DNA from: Methylobacillus caricis
GTDB taxonomy: Bacteria > Pseudomonadota > Gammaproteobacteria > Burkholderiales > Methylophilaceae
Assembly (NCBI RefSeq): GCF_020532705.1
Contig: NZ_JAJAVD010000001.1
Span: 1,860,001 to 1,924,000 of the forward strand
Length of the DNA: 64,000 nucleotides
Direction: 5' to 3'
Part shown: positions 29,561 to 38,388 of the stretch, piece after piece
Layout of the letters: each line of letters opens with the position of its first letter
Position numbering within the stretch: position 1 is the first letter of the stretch
Translations under genes and position numbers: made by a program
The notes under the pieces: generated by a model
Databases searched by the model: none
The model's input: only the letters and a program-made list of their open reading frames with translations
What the model was told of the DNA's origin: nothing

Positions 29561-31034
29561 AATAGAACTCAAACTTCGCATCGCTCCCGCCGACATTCCT
29601 CGCTTGAGACGCCATCCGGCGATACGCAGGACTCTCAGCGGAAAAGCGCTTACACGCCGATTGATCAGCACTTACTATGATACTCAAGACTTGCAGTTGC
29701 TGGACAAGCGGCTGAGCCTGCGTGTGCGCCGCATGTCGGGCGGCTGGTTCCAGGCCGTCAAGGCAGCGGGTCACTCATCGGCCGGGTTGCACCAACGTCT
29801 GGAGTGGGAAGATATCATTGCAAAAGGCGAACCTGATTTCACCAAAATTGTCGATCCGGCGCTGACGCCAGTGTTTGATGACCCTGAATTACGCAAGGCC
29901 CTGCAACCTATTTTTACAACGGATATGCGGCGTACCGAATGGCAGTTGCAATACGAAGGCAGCCATATCGAACTATCGCTGGATGACGGTCTGCTGATTG
30001 CAGGCAACCACCAGCAACCATTGATAGAAATTGAACTGGAGCTCAAGCAAGGAGATATCAAGCATTTGTTTGAACTGGCACTGGCATTGCAGGACAATAT
30101 ACCGCTGACCATAGAAAATGCCAGCAAGGCGCAACGCGGTTATGCCTATTATCGCCAGTTTCCGAGCACCCCATCAAGAACCAGGCCTGCAGGTCTTGCC
30201 AAAGAAGACAACCAGCAGCAGGCGTTTGAAAAAATCGGCTGGGAATGCCTGCGCCACTTACAGGACAATCAGGATATTGTCGTGATTGGCACAGATCCTG
30301 AAGGCGTGCATCAAATGCGGACAGCCTTGCGCCGACTACGCATCGCACTCCGCCTGTTCCGGCTGGATGACGAATTCCTGGATGCAGAGCTGCGCTGGCT
30401 CAATGAACTGCTGGCCAGTGCACGCGATCTGGACGTATTACTGACAGAGTCATTGCCCAAGGCCAACCTGTCCCAGGCCAATGCTGCCGGACTCTACCAG
30501 CGCGCAAAAAGTGCACATAAACGTGCCTATGGCAAGTTGCGTGCTGGCCTGAATAGCCAGCGCTATCAGCGCTTGCTGCTGCAACTGGGCTTGACGGTGG
30601 CGAATGGCCCGACAGCTGGCAAGCATGCACTCGCCAGCACCGCCAGTAAAAAACTGGGAAAAATATGGCAGAAATTGCTCTTTCAAGGCAAGAAACTGCA
30701 CACACTGGTCGATGATGAACGGCACCGCGTTCGAATCACTGCCCGTCGGTTGCGCTATGCAATTGATTTTTTCAGCCCGCTTTATCCTGGCAAAAAAACA
30801 CAACGCCATGCCGTACAGTTTCGCCAAGCGCTGGGGGAATTACAGCAACTACTAGGCAAGCTCAATGATATCAGTGTGACACGCACCTTGGTCGGCAACC
30901 TGGCCAAACGTGCCCCTGAATTGCAGCCTGAGTTAACGGCCTACCTCAACTGGGCCAACAAACATGAAAAACGCAACAGGAAATCGTTGATCAGCGCATG
31001 GAAAACCCTCAAAGAGGCAAAAAATTTCTGGTAA
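29550..31034 (+). CDS. CYTH-CHAD protein (inorganic triphosphatase/YgiF-like)
   Basis: 494 residues from the ATG at 29550, preceded by GGGGGCC. The N-terminal CYTH domain has the EIELKLR signature (residues 4-10) and tunnel residues such as QRLEWED and IEIELELKQG; the C-terminal CHAD domain (from about 225) is His/Arg-rich helical (HQMRTALRRLRIALRLF, RHRVRITARRLRYAIDFF). CYTH domains hydrolyse triphosphate, CHAD domains bind polyphosphate. An in-frame extension upstream lies inside the ParA gene. Confidence 0.9.
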   Translation: MPNEIELKLRIAPADIPRLRRHPAIRRTLSGKALTRRLISTYYDTQDLQLLDKRLSLRVRRMSGGWFQAVKAAGHSSAGLHQRLEWEDIIAKGEPDFTKIVDPALTPVFDDPELRKALQPIFTTDMRRTEWQLQYEGSHIELSLDDGLLIAGNHQQPLIEIELELKQGDIKHLFELALALQDNIPLTIENASKAQRGYAYYRQFPSTPSRTRPAGLAKEDNQQQAFEKIGWECLRHLQDNQDIVVIGTDPEGVHQMRTALRRLRIALRLFRLDDEFLDAELRWLNELLASARDLDVLLTESLPKANLSQANAAGLYQRAKSAHKRAYGKLRAGLNSQRYQRLLLQLGLTVANGPTAGKHALASTASKKLGKIWQKLLFQGKKLHTLVDDERHRVRITARRLRYAIDFFSPLYPGKKTQRHAVQFRQALGELQQLLGKLNDISVTRTLVGNLAKRAPELQPELTAYLNWANKHEKRNRKSLISAWKTLKEAKNFW

Positions 31035-31116
31035 GGATGCCCTGTCAGGGAAAATCCACTAAACTCGCAACCATTCACGGTAGCGAATGCCTGCCTGTTA
31101 ATTTCAAGAGATTGCC

Positions 31117-31488
31117 ATGAACCTGGAAAAAGTTGTTTTTGGATTTTTCATCGTATTAGCAATGACGCTGAATTTCGGCTTTTTTATTGGTGGTAGCGAT
31201 AACCCTATCCACCACCATATATATGAGCTTTATGCCGCCATCGTGGTGAATCTGATTGCCACCGTGCTCAAGTTTGGCGATCGTACGCAGATTGGTGCCA
31301 TCCATCTTTCCACCAGCCTGGTGGCGGACTTGCAGTTGATTGCAGCCGCTGTAGTCTGGGTTGCATTTGTCGGAAGCGACGAGGCCGGCACTACAGCGCG
31401 CGTAGTCTCCCTCAGCGGTGGTGCCTTGCTTGCCAATATCACCTCTGTCATCCTGCTGCTGGCAGAAACCATTACCCTGCGTCGCTGA
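31117..31488 (+). CDS. DUF6394-type small membrane protein
   Basis: 123 residues with four hydrophobic segments and a HHHIYELYAAIVVNLIATVLKFGDRTQ loop region, of which the HHHIYELY word is conserved. Resembles the DUF6394 family, usually encoded before a K+ channel/RCK gene as here (41 bases upstream). Likely a partner of the channel, which is inference. Confidence 0.7.
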   Translation: MNLEKVVFGFFIVLAMTLNFGFFIGGSDNPIHHHIYELYAAIVVNLIATVLKFGDRTQIGAIHLSTSLVADLQLIAAAVVWVAFVGSDEAGTTARVVSLSGGALLANITSVILLLAETITLRR

Positions 31489-31529
31489 TGCTAGGCACCT
31501 AGCCATCCCGGCCTTGGCGGAATTCGCGA

Positions 31530-33260
31530 TTGAATAATATATTTTTCCTGATCCTGCGACGCATGCGAGCGCCGCTGATCACGGTCATCGTCACGTATAC
31601 CATCGCGATCATCGGGCTGACCCTGATGCCGGGACTGGACGACAAAGGCCAGCCCTGGCATATGAGCATTTTCGAGGCGCTCTATGTCGTCAGCTATACC
31701 GCCACCACCATTGGGTTTGGGGAGGTTCCTTACCCGTACAGCCCCACCCAGCGCCTGTGGATGACGTTCTCGATTTACCTGACAGTGATTCCCTGGTTCT
31801 ATGCCATAGGGAAAATCATTTCACTATTCCAGGATCCTGCCCTAAAGCAGGCACTCACTACTGCCAGTTTTGCGCGCGCGGTCAACCACCTGCATGAGCC
31901 GTTCTATATTGTTTCTGGCTATGGCGAAACCGGTAGCCTGCTGGTCAAGGCACTGGATCACAAAGGTATACGCGTGGTGGTCACTGAAATGAACCAAGAC
32001 AGGGTCAACGACCTCGAGCTTGAGGACTACCAGTTCGATATCCCCGCCCTATGTTCGGATGCTCAATTACCCGACACCCTGCTGAGGGCAGGGGTACGCC
32101 ATCCCATGTGCAAGGGCATTGCAGCACTCACAGACAATGACCACGTCAACCTGGCTGTCGCTGTCGGAGCCAAATTGCTCAACCCCAACCTCACAGTACT
32201 GGCCAGGGCCGAAGATGATGAAGTGGCTGCCAATATGGCCTCATTCGGTACTGACCACATTCTCAACCCTTACCTGCTATTTGGCGACCAGTTGGGGATG
32301 GAAGTGCATGCTATTGGCACTTATTTATTGCACAAATGGCTAACGGGAGTACCCGGAGACACGCTGGTGCTGCCTAAGGTACCGCCCATAGGCAAGTGGA
32401 TTGTCTGCGGGTATGGCCGATTTGGCAAAGCCGTTGTCGAAAACCTGGAGCGAGAACAGATCACGACGGTAGTCATTGAGGCTGACCCTGAACTCACTCA
32501 CTGTGAAAACTGTATCGTAGGCAGCGGCACTGAAGCAGCAACCCTGATAGAGGCGGGAATTGAGGATGCAGTCGGCATCATCGCCGGTACCAATAACGAC
32601 ATCAATAACCTGTCCATTGTGATGACAGCACAAAAAATCAACCCTGACCTATTCGTGGTTGTCCGCAAGAACCGTCGTTTTAATGAACCCCTGTTTGAGC
32701 ACTTCAACGCTGACATCTCGATGGACCCCAGCGACATCATTGCCCATGAATGCCTGGCCCGCATGATTACGCCCATGATGACGCACTTCCTGCAACTGGT
32801 ACGCACACAGGACAACAACTGGGCCAACCAGCTCATCAGCCAACTGGTCGGCATTGTAGGGGAGAATGTGCCGGACGCCTGGGGGGTCACTGTGGATAAC
32901 GAACATAGCCCTGCCGTTGCCAACCTGATTGCATGGGGCCTTCCGGTCACCCTGGATGCACTGACACGCGATCCAGGTAACCGGGTGCGAAAACTGCCGC
33001 TGGTGCCGCTGATGCTGGTACGCAGCGGGAAGTATGAGCTCCTGCCCAAACTGACTACGCAATTATATGTAGGTGATCGCCTGCTATTCTGTGGCAGCTC
33101 GTCTGGCAAGGCTGCGCAACCTATCGCCTTGAGCAATCACAAGACACTGACCTGGATCATCAATGGCCGGGAAATTGCCGATGGCTGGCTGTGGCGCTGG
33201 ATGACAAGAAAAATCATGCGACTGCGCAGGCCAGGCAGACCTCAAGAAAAAACAAAATAG
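31530..33260 (+). CDS. Potassium channel with two RCK (TrkA-N) domains
   Basis: 576 residues. Two membrane helices (about 14-33 and 84-106) enclose a pore loop with filter TTIGFGEV near 69-76. Two Rossmann/RCK domains follow: YIVSGYGETGSLL (about 127) and KWIVCGYGRFGKAVV (about 289), plus C-terminal regulatory regions. Starts with TTG at 31530. A ligand-gated K+ channel is likely; the filter is GFG rather than GYG, which also occurs in functional K+ channels. Confidence 0.85.
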   Translation: MNNIFFLILRRMRAPLITVIVTYTIAIIGLTLMPGLDDKGQPWHMSIFEALYVVSYTATTIGFGEVPYPYSPTQRLWMTFSIYLTVIPWFYAIGKIISLFQDPALKQALTTASFARAVNHLHEPFYIVSGYGETGSLLVKALDHKGIRVVVTEMNQDRVNDLELEDYQFDIPALCSDAQLPDTLLRAGVRHPMCKGIAALTDNDHVNLAVAVGAKLLNPNLTVLARAEDDEVAANMASFGTDHILNPYLLFGDQLGMEVHAIGTYLLHKWLTGVPGDTLVLPKVPPIGKWIVCGYGRFGKAVVENLEREQITTVVIEADPELTHCENCIVGSGTEAATLIEAGIEDAVGIIAGTNNDINNLSIVMTAQKINPDLFVVVRKNRRFNEPLFEHFNADISMDPSDIIAHECLARMITPMMTHFLQLVRTQDNNWANQLISQLVGIVGENVPDAWGVTVDNEHSPAVANLIAWGLPVTLDALTRDPGNRVRKLPLVPLMLVRSGKYELLPKLTTQLYVGDRLLFCGSSSGKAAQPIALSNHKTLTWIINGREIADGWLWRWMTRKIMRLRRPGRPQEKTK

Positions 33261-33316
33261 CAGCCCTCACGCACGGCCAGCCCTGGAGAGAAACATCTGC
33301 ACCCAATACGCTGACC

Positions 33317-33742
33317 TCAACCATCAACGACCTTGCGCCGTAACGCCTTGACTTCGCCACGCTGACTTTTTCCATCCAGCCTGCGTCTCTGAGCACCTCG
33401 CGTAGGCTGGGTGGGCCTGCGTACCTTGGGCAATACCGCCACACTGGCCACCAGCTCATGTAAACGCCGCAATGCATCCTCACGATTGAGCTCCTGGCTG
33501 CGATGAACCTGGGCCTTGATGATCACCATTCCGTCTCTTGTAATACGATGGTCATGCAAACGCAACAAACGTGCTTTCACAGGTTCGGGCAAGGAGGAAG
33601 CCTTTACGTCAAAACGAAGATGTATGGCACTGGAAACTTTGTTGACGTTTTGCCCGCCCGCTCCTTGCGCGCGAACAGCACTCAATTCCACTTCATGTAA
33701 AGGGATTAACAAATCAAAATAATCCATCATGCTGCCAATCAT
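33317..33742 (-). CDS. arfB: ArfB-type alternative ribosome-rescue peptidyl-tRNA hydrolase
   Basis: 141 residues (or 137 if it starts at the internal ATG at 33730). The release-factor-like GGQ lies in RAQGAGGQNVNKVSSAIHL near 25-43, and the Lys/Arg-rich tail (KVRRPTQPTRGAQRRRLDGK) enters the mRNA channel in known ArfB. Frees ribosomes stalled without a stop codon. Convergent with the K+ channel gene. Confidence 0.93.
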   Translation of the reverse strand: MIGSMMDYFDLLIPLHEVELSAVRAQGAGGQNVNKVSSAIHLRFDVKASSLPEPVKARLLRLHDHRITRDGMVIIKAQVHRSQELNREDALRRLHELVASVAVLPKVRRPTQPTRGAQRRRLDGKSQRGEVKALRRKVVDG

Positions 33743-33945
33743 AAAGAAAAAGGGCGGCCAATAGTATGATCAGCACCACCTTCCATCGTGCATTGCTTGA
33801 TATCGGCAATACTGCTTTCGAGGTCTTCCTTATAATCCTCATCAAAAGCTTGCACACTCGCGCCCACCGCTTCACCCATAGCCACCATTAGGCAAGTCAG
33901 CAGACAGGGGTATTTGCCAGGTCGGTATATTTGCTGGGTGCACAT
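33739..33945 (-). CDS. Small hypothetical ORF upstream of arfB
   Basis: 68 codons whose stop overlaps the first possible arfB ATG (ATGA). The C-terminal half (EDYKEDLESSIADIKQ) looks protein-like and acidic; I recognise no family. Could be a real leader gene, a gene remnant or chance. No good ribosome site is visible. Confidence 0.22.
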   Translation of the reverse strand: MCTQQIYRPGKYPCLLTCLMVAMGEAVGASVQAFDEDYKEDLESSIADIKQCTMEGGADHTIGRPFSL

Positions 33946-34279
33946 TGCAGCCTGGCCTCCAGCACTAACGCCAACGGTAATGCTGATGGTTTATTTCTGG
34001 GTAGAACAAACAGTATATGACTGGCATTGGCGAGGGATTTTTCATCAGCCACCGCCGCAAGCTGCTTGAATTGCACGGCTATAAGATTCCTCTTGTTTTT
34101 AGCGGGTTAGGCCCTTGGTTTCATGCGCTGGCTGAAGCGGCAAAACTTGACCTGAACAGCCAAAAAAGCCAATATAGCGACTTCAAAACGGCCTCAAGCC
34201 ATAACGACATTTCAAGCTTGATGCTGCATCAAGTTGATTATACCCAAGCGAATCATAAAAGTTTCCCGGAGAATCCTAC
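33946..34279 (+). promoter_or_regulatory. aceE upstream region
   Basis: About 330 bases without a convincing gene (one 90-codon frame that overlaps aceE is listed as rejected). It carries a perfect dyad CTTGATG-CTG-CATCAAG at 34217-34233, 47 bases before the aceE ATG and thus placed like an operator. It does not match the PdhR consensus I know. AGAATCC precedes the ATG. Confidence 0.45.
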
Positions 34280-36934
34280 ATGGCATTGACCCCCGATATT
34301 GACCCTCAAGAAACCCAGGAATGGCTTGAAGCCATCTCATCGGTACTTGAGAACGAGGGAACCGAGCGAGCGCACTTCCTGCTGGAAACGCTGATCGACA
34401 AGGCTCGCCGCTCAGGTGCATATTTACCGTACAACGCAACCACGGCTTACGTAAACACCATTCCCGCGCACCTGCAGCCCAAGCATCCTGGCGACACTGC
34501 CATGGAACGCAAGATCCGCGCCCTGATCCGCTGGAACGCGATCATGACCGTGTTGCGCGCCAACGAGAAATCCCCCGGCGTCGGCGGCCATATCGCCAGC
34601 TTCCAGTCAGCCGCAACCCTGTATGACACCGGCTTCAACCACTTTTTCCGTGCCGCCAATGAAAACTTCGGCGGTGACCTGATTTACTTCCAGGGCCATT
34701 CCTCACCAGGCGTCTATGCACGCGCCTTCCTTGAAGGCAGATTGACCGAGGAGCAAATGTCCAATTTCCGTATTGAAACGGAAGGCAATGGACTTTCCTC
34801 TTACCCGCATCCTTGGCTGATGCCTGACTTCTGGCAGTTCCCCACCGTCTCCATGGGGCTTGGCCCATTGCAGGGCATTTACCAGGCTCGTTTCCTCAAG
34901 TATCTGCATGACCGTGGCATTGCCGACACCTCAGACCGCAAGGTCTGGGTGTTCTGTGGCGACGGCGAAATGGATGAGCCTGAGTCACTGGGCGCCATCT
35001 CACTGGCCGCCCGTGAAAAGCTGGACAACCTGATTTTTGTCATCAACTGTAACCTGCAGCGCCTGGATGGCCCGGTACGCGGCAACGGCAAGGTGATCCA
35101 GGAATTCGAGGCCGCATTCCGTGGCTCCGGCTGGAACGTACTGAAAGTATTGTGGGGCTCCTACTGGGACCCATTGCTGGCGATGGACAAGGACGGCTTG
35201 CTCAAAAAACGCATGGAAGAATGCGTGGACGGCGAATACCAGAACTTCAAGGCCAAGGGCGGCGCCTATACGCGCGAGCACTTCTTCGGCAAATATCCTG
35301 AACTGAAGGAAATGGTCGCAGCGATGTCCGATGAAGACATCTGGCGCCTGAACCGTGGCGGCCACGACCCGCACAAGGTTTATGCGGCCTATCACTCCGC
35401 GGTTAACCATAAGGGCCAGCCTACCGTGATCCTGGCCAAGACCGTCAAGGGTTATGGCATGGGCCAGGAAGGCGAAGGCCAGAACACCACCCACCAGCAA
35501 AAGAGCATGGGCGTGGAAACGCTGAAGGCCTTCCGTACCCGTTTTGACCTGCCGCTGACTGATGAACAGGTGGAAAACCTGTCGTTCTACCGTCCGGCAG
35601 ATGACAGCCCGGAAATGCAGTACTTGAAATCCCGCCGTGAAGCGATGGGTGGCTTTGTGCCATCCCGCCGTCGCAAGGGCAATGAGCTGACCGTGCCAGA
35701 GCTTTCGGCTTTCGAGAATATGCTGGGCGCCACCGGTGAGCGTGAAATCTCCACCACCATGGCATTCGTGCGTATCCTCTCCACCCTGCTGCGGGACAAG
35801 CAGATCGGCAAGTATGTCGTACCTATCGTGCCTGACGAAGCCAGAACTTTCGGCATGGAAGGCATGTTCCGCCAGCTCGGCATCTACTCTTCCGTCGGCC
35901 AGCTCTACGAACCGCAGGATGCCGACCAGGTAATGTTCTACAAGGAATCCAAGGACGGCCAGATCCTGGAGGAAGGCATCAACGAGGCTGGCTCGTTCTC
36001 GTCATGGATTGCTGCTGCCACCTCCTACAGCGTGAGCGGCGTGCAGATGGTCCCGTTCTATATCTTCTACTCCATGTTCGGCTTCCAGCGTATCGGCGAC
36101 CTGGCCTGGGCGGCGGGCGATTCACGCGCACGCGGCTTCCTGCTTGGCGCTACCGCTGGCCGCACCACACTGAACGGTGAAGGCTTGCAGCACGAAGACG
36201 GCCACAGCCACCTGATGTCGGCTACCATCCCCAACTGTATTTCCTATGACCCGACCTTCGCCTACGAGCTGGCCGTGATCATCCAGGAAGGCCTGCGCCG
36301 CATGGTGCAGAACCAGGAGGATGTGTACTACTACATCACCCTGATGAACGAAAACTACACCCACCCCGCACTGCCCAAGGGCGTCGAGGAGGGCATACTC
36401 AAGGGTCTCTACCAATTCAGCAAATCCAAGGCCAAGGGCGCCAAGGTGCAACTGCTGGGTAGCGGCGTGATCCTGCGCGAAGTGATTGCGGCAGGCGAGC
36501 TGCTGGAAAAAGACTGGGGCGTTGCTGCCGACATCTGGAGCGTGACCAGCTTTACCGAGCTGCGCCGTGAAGGCCTGGACGTTGAGCGCTGGAACCTGCT
36601 CAACCCGGAAAAGGCACAGAAGGAAAGCTATGTCGCCAAGAGCCTGAAAAAGGCAGAAGGCCCTGTGATCGCATCTACCGACTACATGAAATCCTTTGCC
36701 GACCAGATCCGCAGCTTTATTCCACAGCGCTACATCACCCTGGGCACGGATGGCTATGGCCGTTCCGACTCGCGCGAAGCCCTGCGCAGCTTCTTCGAGG
36801 TTGACCGCTACCACGTGGTAGTCGCGGCGCTGAAAGCCTTGGCCGACGAAGGCAAACTGCCAGCAGCCAAGGCCGCTGAAGCTATCAAGAAATATAAACT
36901 CAACGCGAACAAGCCCAACCCGACTACGGTTTAA
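34280..36934 (+). CDS. aceE: Pyruvate dehydrogenase E1 component (homodimeric)
   Basis: 884 residues, the normal size for the single-chain E1. The thiamine-diphosphate motif GDGEMDEPESLGA near 228-240 continues to NCNLQRLDG; the N-terminal PDPQETQEWLEA-type segment and C-terminal GTDGYGRSDSREALR are conserved. Decarboxylates pyruvate and acetylates the lipoyl group of E2. Codon choice is biased to C- and G-ending codons, consistent with high expression. First of aceE-aceF-lpd. Confidence 0.98.
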   Translation: MALTPDIDPQETQEWLEAISSVLENEGTERAHFLLETLIDKARRSGAYLPYNATTAYVNTIPAHLQPKHPGDTAMERKIRALIRWNAIMTVLRANEKSPGVGGHIASFQSAATLYDTGFNHFFRAANENFGGDLIYFQGHSSPGVYARAFLEGRLTEEQMSNFRIETEGNGLSSYPHPWLMPDFWQFPTVSMGLGPLQGIYQARFLKYLHDRGIADTSDRKVWVFCGDGEMDEPESLGAISLAAREKLDNLIFVINCNLQRLDGPVRGNGKVIQEFEAAFRGSGWNVLKVLWGSYWDPLLAMDKDGLLKKRMEECVDGEYQNFKAKGGAYTREHFFGKYPELKEMVAAMSDEDIWRLNRGGHDPHKVYAAYHSAVNHKGQPTVILAKTVKGYGMGQEGEGQNTTHQQKSMGVETLKAFRTRFDLPLTDEQVENLSFYRPADDSPEMQYLKSRREAMGGFVPSRRRKGNELTVPELSAFENMLGATGEREISTTMAFVRILSTLLRDKQIGKYVVPIVPDEARTFGMEGMFRQLGIYSSVGQLYEPQDADQVMFYKESKDGQILEEGINEAGSFSSWIAAATSYSVSGVQMVPFYIFYSMFGFQRIGDLAWAAGDSRARGFLLGATAGRTTLNGEGLQHEDGHSHLMSATIPNCISYDPTFAYELAVIIQEGLRRMVQNQEDVYYYITLMNENYTHPALPKGVEEGILKGLYQFSKSKAKGAKVQLLGSGVILREVIAAGELLEKDWGVAADIWSVTSFTELRREGLDVERWNLLNPEKAQKESYVAKSLKKAEGPVIASTDYMKSFADQIRSFIPQRYITLGTDGYGRSDSREALRSFFEVDRYHVVVAALKALADEGKLPAAKAAEAIKKYKLNANKPNPTTV

Positions 36935-36950
36935 CTTGATGCATTAAGCA

Positions 36951-36995
36951 CATGCACAACAACCCCGGCTGCAAGGCATGAGGCTGTTGTGCATG
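36951..36995 (+). other. Stem-loop between aceE and aceF
   Basis: An 11-base perfect stem (CATGCACAACA 36951-36961 with TGTTGTGCATG 36985-36995) around a 23-base loop, with no T-run. Probably an mRNA processing or stability element rather than a terminator. Confidence 0.65.
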
Positions 36996-37031
36996 ATGAT
37001 CTTGAAAAGATGAATTTTAAGGAACACAAGC

Positions 37032-38372
37032 ATGGCAATTAAAGAGGTACTCGTTCCCGACATCGGTAATTTTGACAGCGTTGATGTCATCGAAGTCCTG
37101 GTCAAGGCCGGCGACACTATCGCCAAGGATGACTCCCTGATCACCCTGGAATCCGACAAGGCGTCCATGGATATCCCTGCGCCTTTCGCCGGGACAGTCA
37201 AGGAAGTCAAGATCAAGGTCGGTGACAAGGCGGCCCAAGGTGGACTGATCCTGCTTCTGGATGCGGAAGAAGGCAGCAGTGCTGCTACTGCGCAACCAGC
37301 AGCTGAAGAAAAACCTGCGCCAGCCCCAGTGGCACAAGCAGCGCCTGCAGCCGCCGTGCCTGAGCCTACTCGTCCGGCACCAGAACCACCGCAAACCATA
37401 CAACCGCAAGCCACGCCCAACCCGATTGCCGCGCATGTAGAAACGGCTCCGGGCAAGCAGGCACATGCCAGCCCATCGGTACGCAAGTTTGCGCGCGAAC
37501 TGGGCGTGAACCTCTCGCTGGTCAACGCCAGCGGCCCAAAGAACCGCATCCTGCAAAGCGACGTACAGGCATTCGTCAAGGGTGAACTGAACAAGCCACG
37601 CGGCGGCGGTGTAGCCTCCGCCGGCGGCATTGCCGTGATACAGGCGCCGGTGATTGACTTCAGCCAATTCGGCGGCACCGAGACCAAGCCGCTTTCCCGC
37701 ATCAAGAAACTGTCCGGCGCCAACCTGCACCGCAACTGGGTCACTGCCCCGCATGTTACCCAGTTTGACGAGGCAGACATTACCGACCTCGAAGACTTCC
37801 GCAAGTCCATGCAGGCCGATGCCGAAAAACGCGGCGTCAAGCTGACCATGCTCGCCTTCCTGATCAAGGCCTCGGTCAATGCCTTGCGCACCTACCCGAA
37901 CTTCAATGCTTCACTGTCGCCCGATGGCGAGAACCTGATTCTCAAGCAATACTTCAACGTCGGCTTTGCCTGCGACACGCCCGATGGCCTGGTGGTGCCG
38001 GTCATCCGCGACGTCAACCGCAAGGACGTATTGGAAATCGCCGCAGAGCTAGGCGAACTCTCGGCAAAGGCACGTGAACGCAAGCTCAAGGTCGAGGAAA
38101 TGCAGGGCGGCTGCTTCACCATCTCCAGCCTGGGCGGCATAGGCGGCACTGCATTCACGCCTATCATCAATTGCCCAGAAGTCGCCATCCTCGGTGTTTC
38201 CCGCTCCAGCATACAGCCGGTGTTCAACAGCAAGACCAAGGAATTCGAGCCGCGCCTGATCCTGCCGCTTTCCCTGTCTTACGATCACCGCGTCATCGAC
38301 GGTGCCGACGGCGCACGCTTTACCAGCCACCTGCGCATGATGCTGTCTGACGTACGCCGTTTGTTGCTGTAA
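37032..38372 (+). CDS. aceF: Dihydrolipoamide acetyltransferase, E2 of pyruvate dehydrogenase
   Basis: 446 residues. One lipoyl domain (1-80, lipoyl-Lys in ESDKASMD), an Ala/Pro-rich linker (about 82-140), the E1/E3-binding domain (SPSVRKFARELGV, about 143-180) and the catalytic core with DHRVIDGADGARF at the C-terminus. Only one lipoyl domain, where E. coli has three; the matching second one sits on the E3 subunit next door. Ribosome site AAGGAA. Confidence 0.97.
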   Translation: MAIKEVLVPDIGNFDSVDVIEVLVKAGDTIAKDDSLITLESDKASMDIPAPFAGTVKEVKIKVGDKAAQGGLILLLDAEEGSSAATAQPAAEEKPAPAPVAQAAPAAAVPEPTRPAPEPPQTIQPQATPNPIAAHVETAPGKQAHASPSVRKFARELGVNLSLVNASGPKNRILQSDVQAFVKGELNKPRGGGVASAGGIAVIQAPVIDFSQFGGTETKPLSRIKKLSGANLHRNWVTAPHVTQFDEADITDLEDFRKSMQADAEKRGVKLTMLAFLIKASVNALRTYPNFNASLSPDGENLILKQYFNVGFACDTPDGLVVPVIRDVNRKDVLEIAAELGELSAKARERKLKVEEMQGGCFTISSLGGIGGTAFTPIINCPEVAILGVSRSSIQPVFNSKTKEFEPRLILPLSLSYDHRVIDGADGARFTSHLRMMLSDVRRLLL

Positions 38373-38388
38373 GAGTTGAGGGATAGAA

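Noticed and set aside
34017-34289. 90-codon plus-strand frame before aceE
   Set aside because: It runs over the operator-like dyad and into aceE, has no ribosome site and no recognisable family.
34447-36814. Several long minus-strand frames opposite aceE
   Set aside because: Shadows of aceE's GC-biased codons; low-complexity products with no domains.
36944-37891. 315-codon minus-strand frame opposite aceF
   Set aside because: Antisense of the Ala/Pro linker and lipoyl region; Ala/Gly/Ser-rich with no family.
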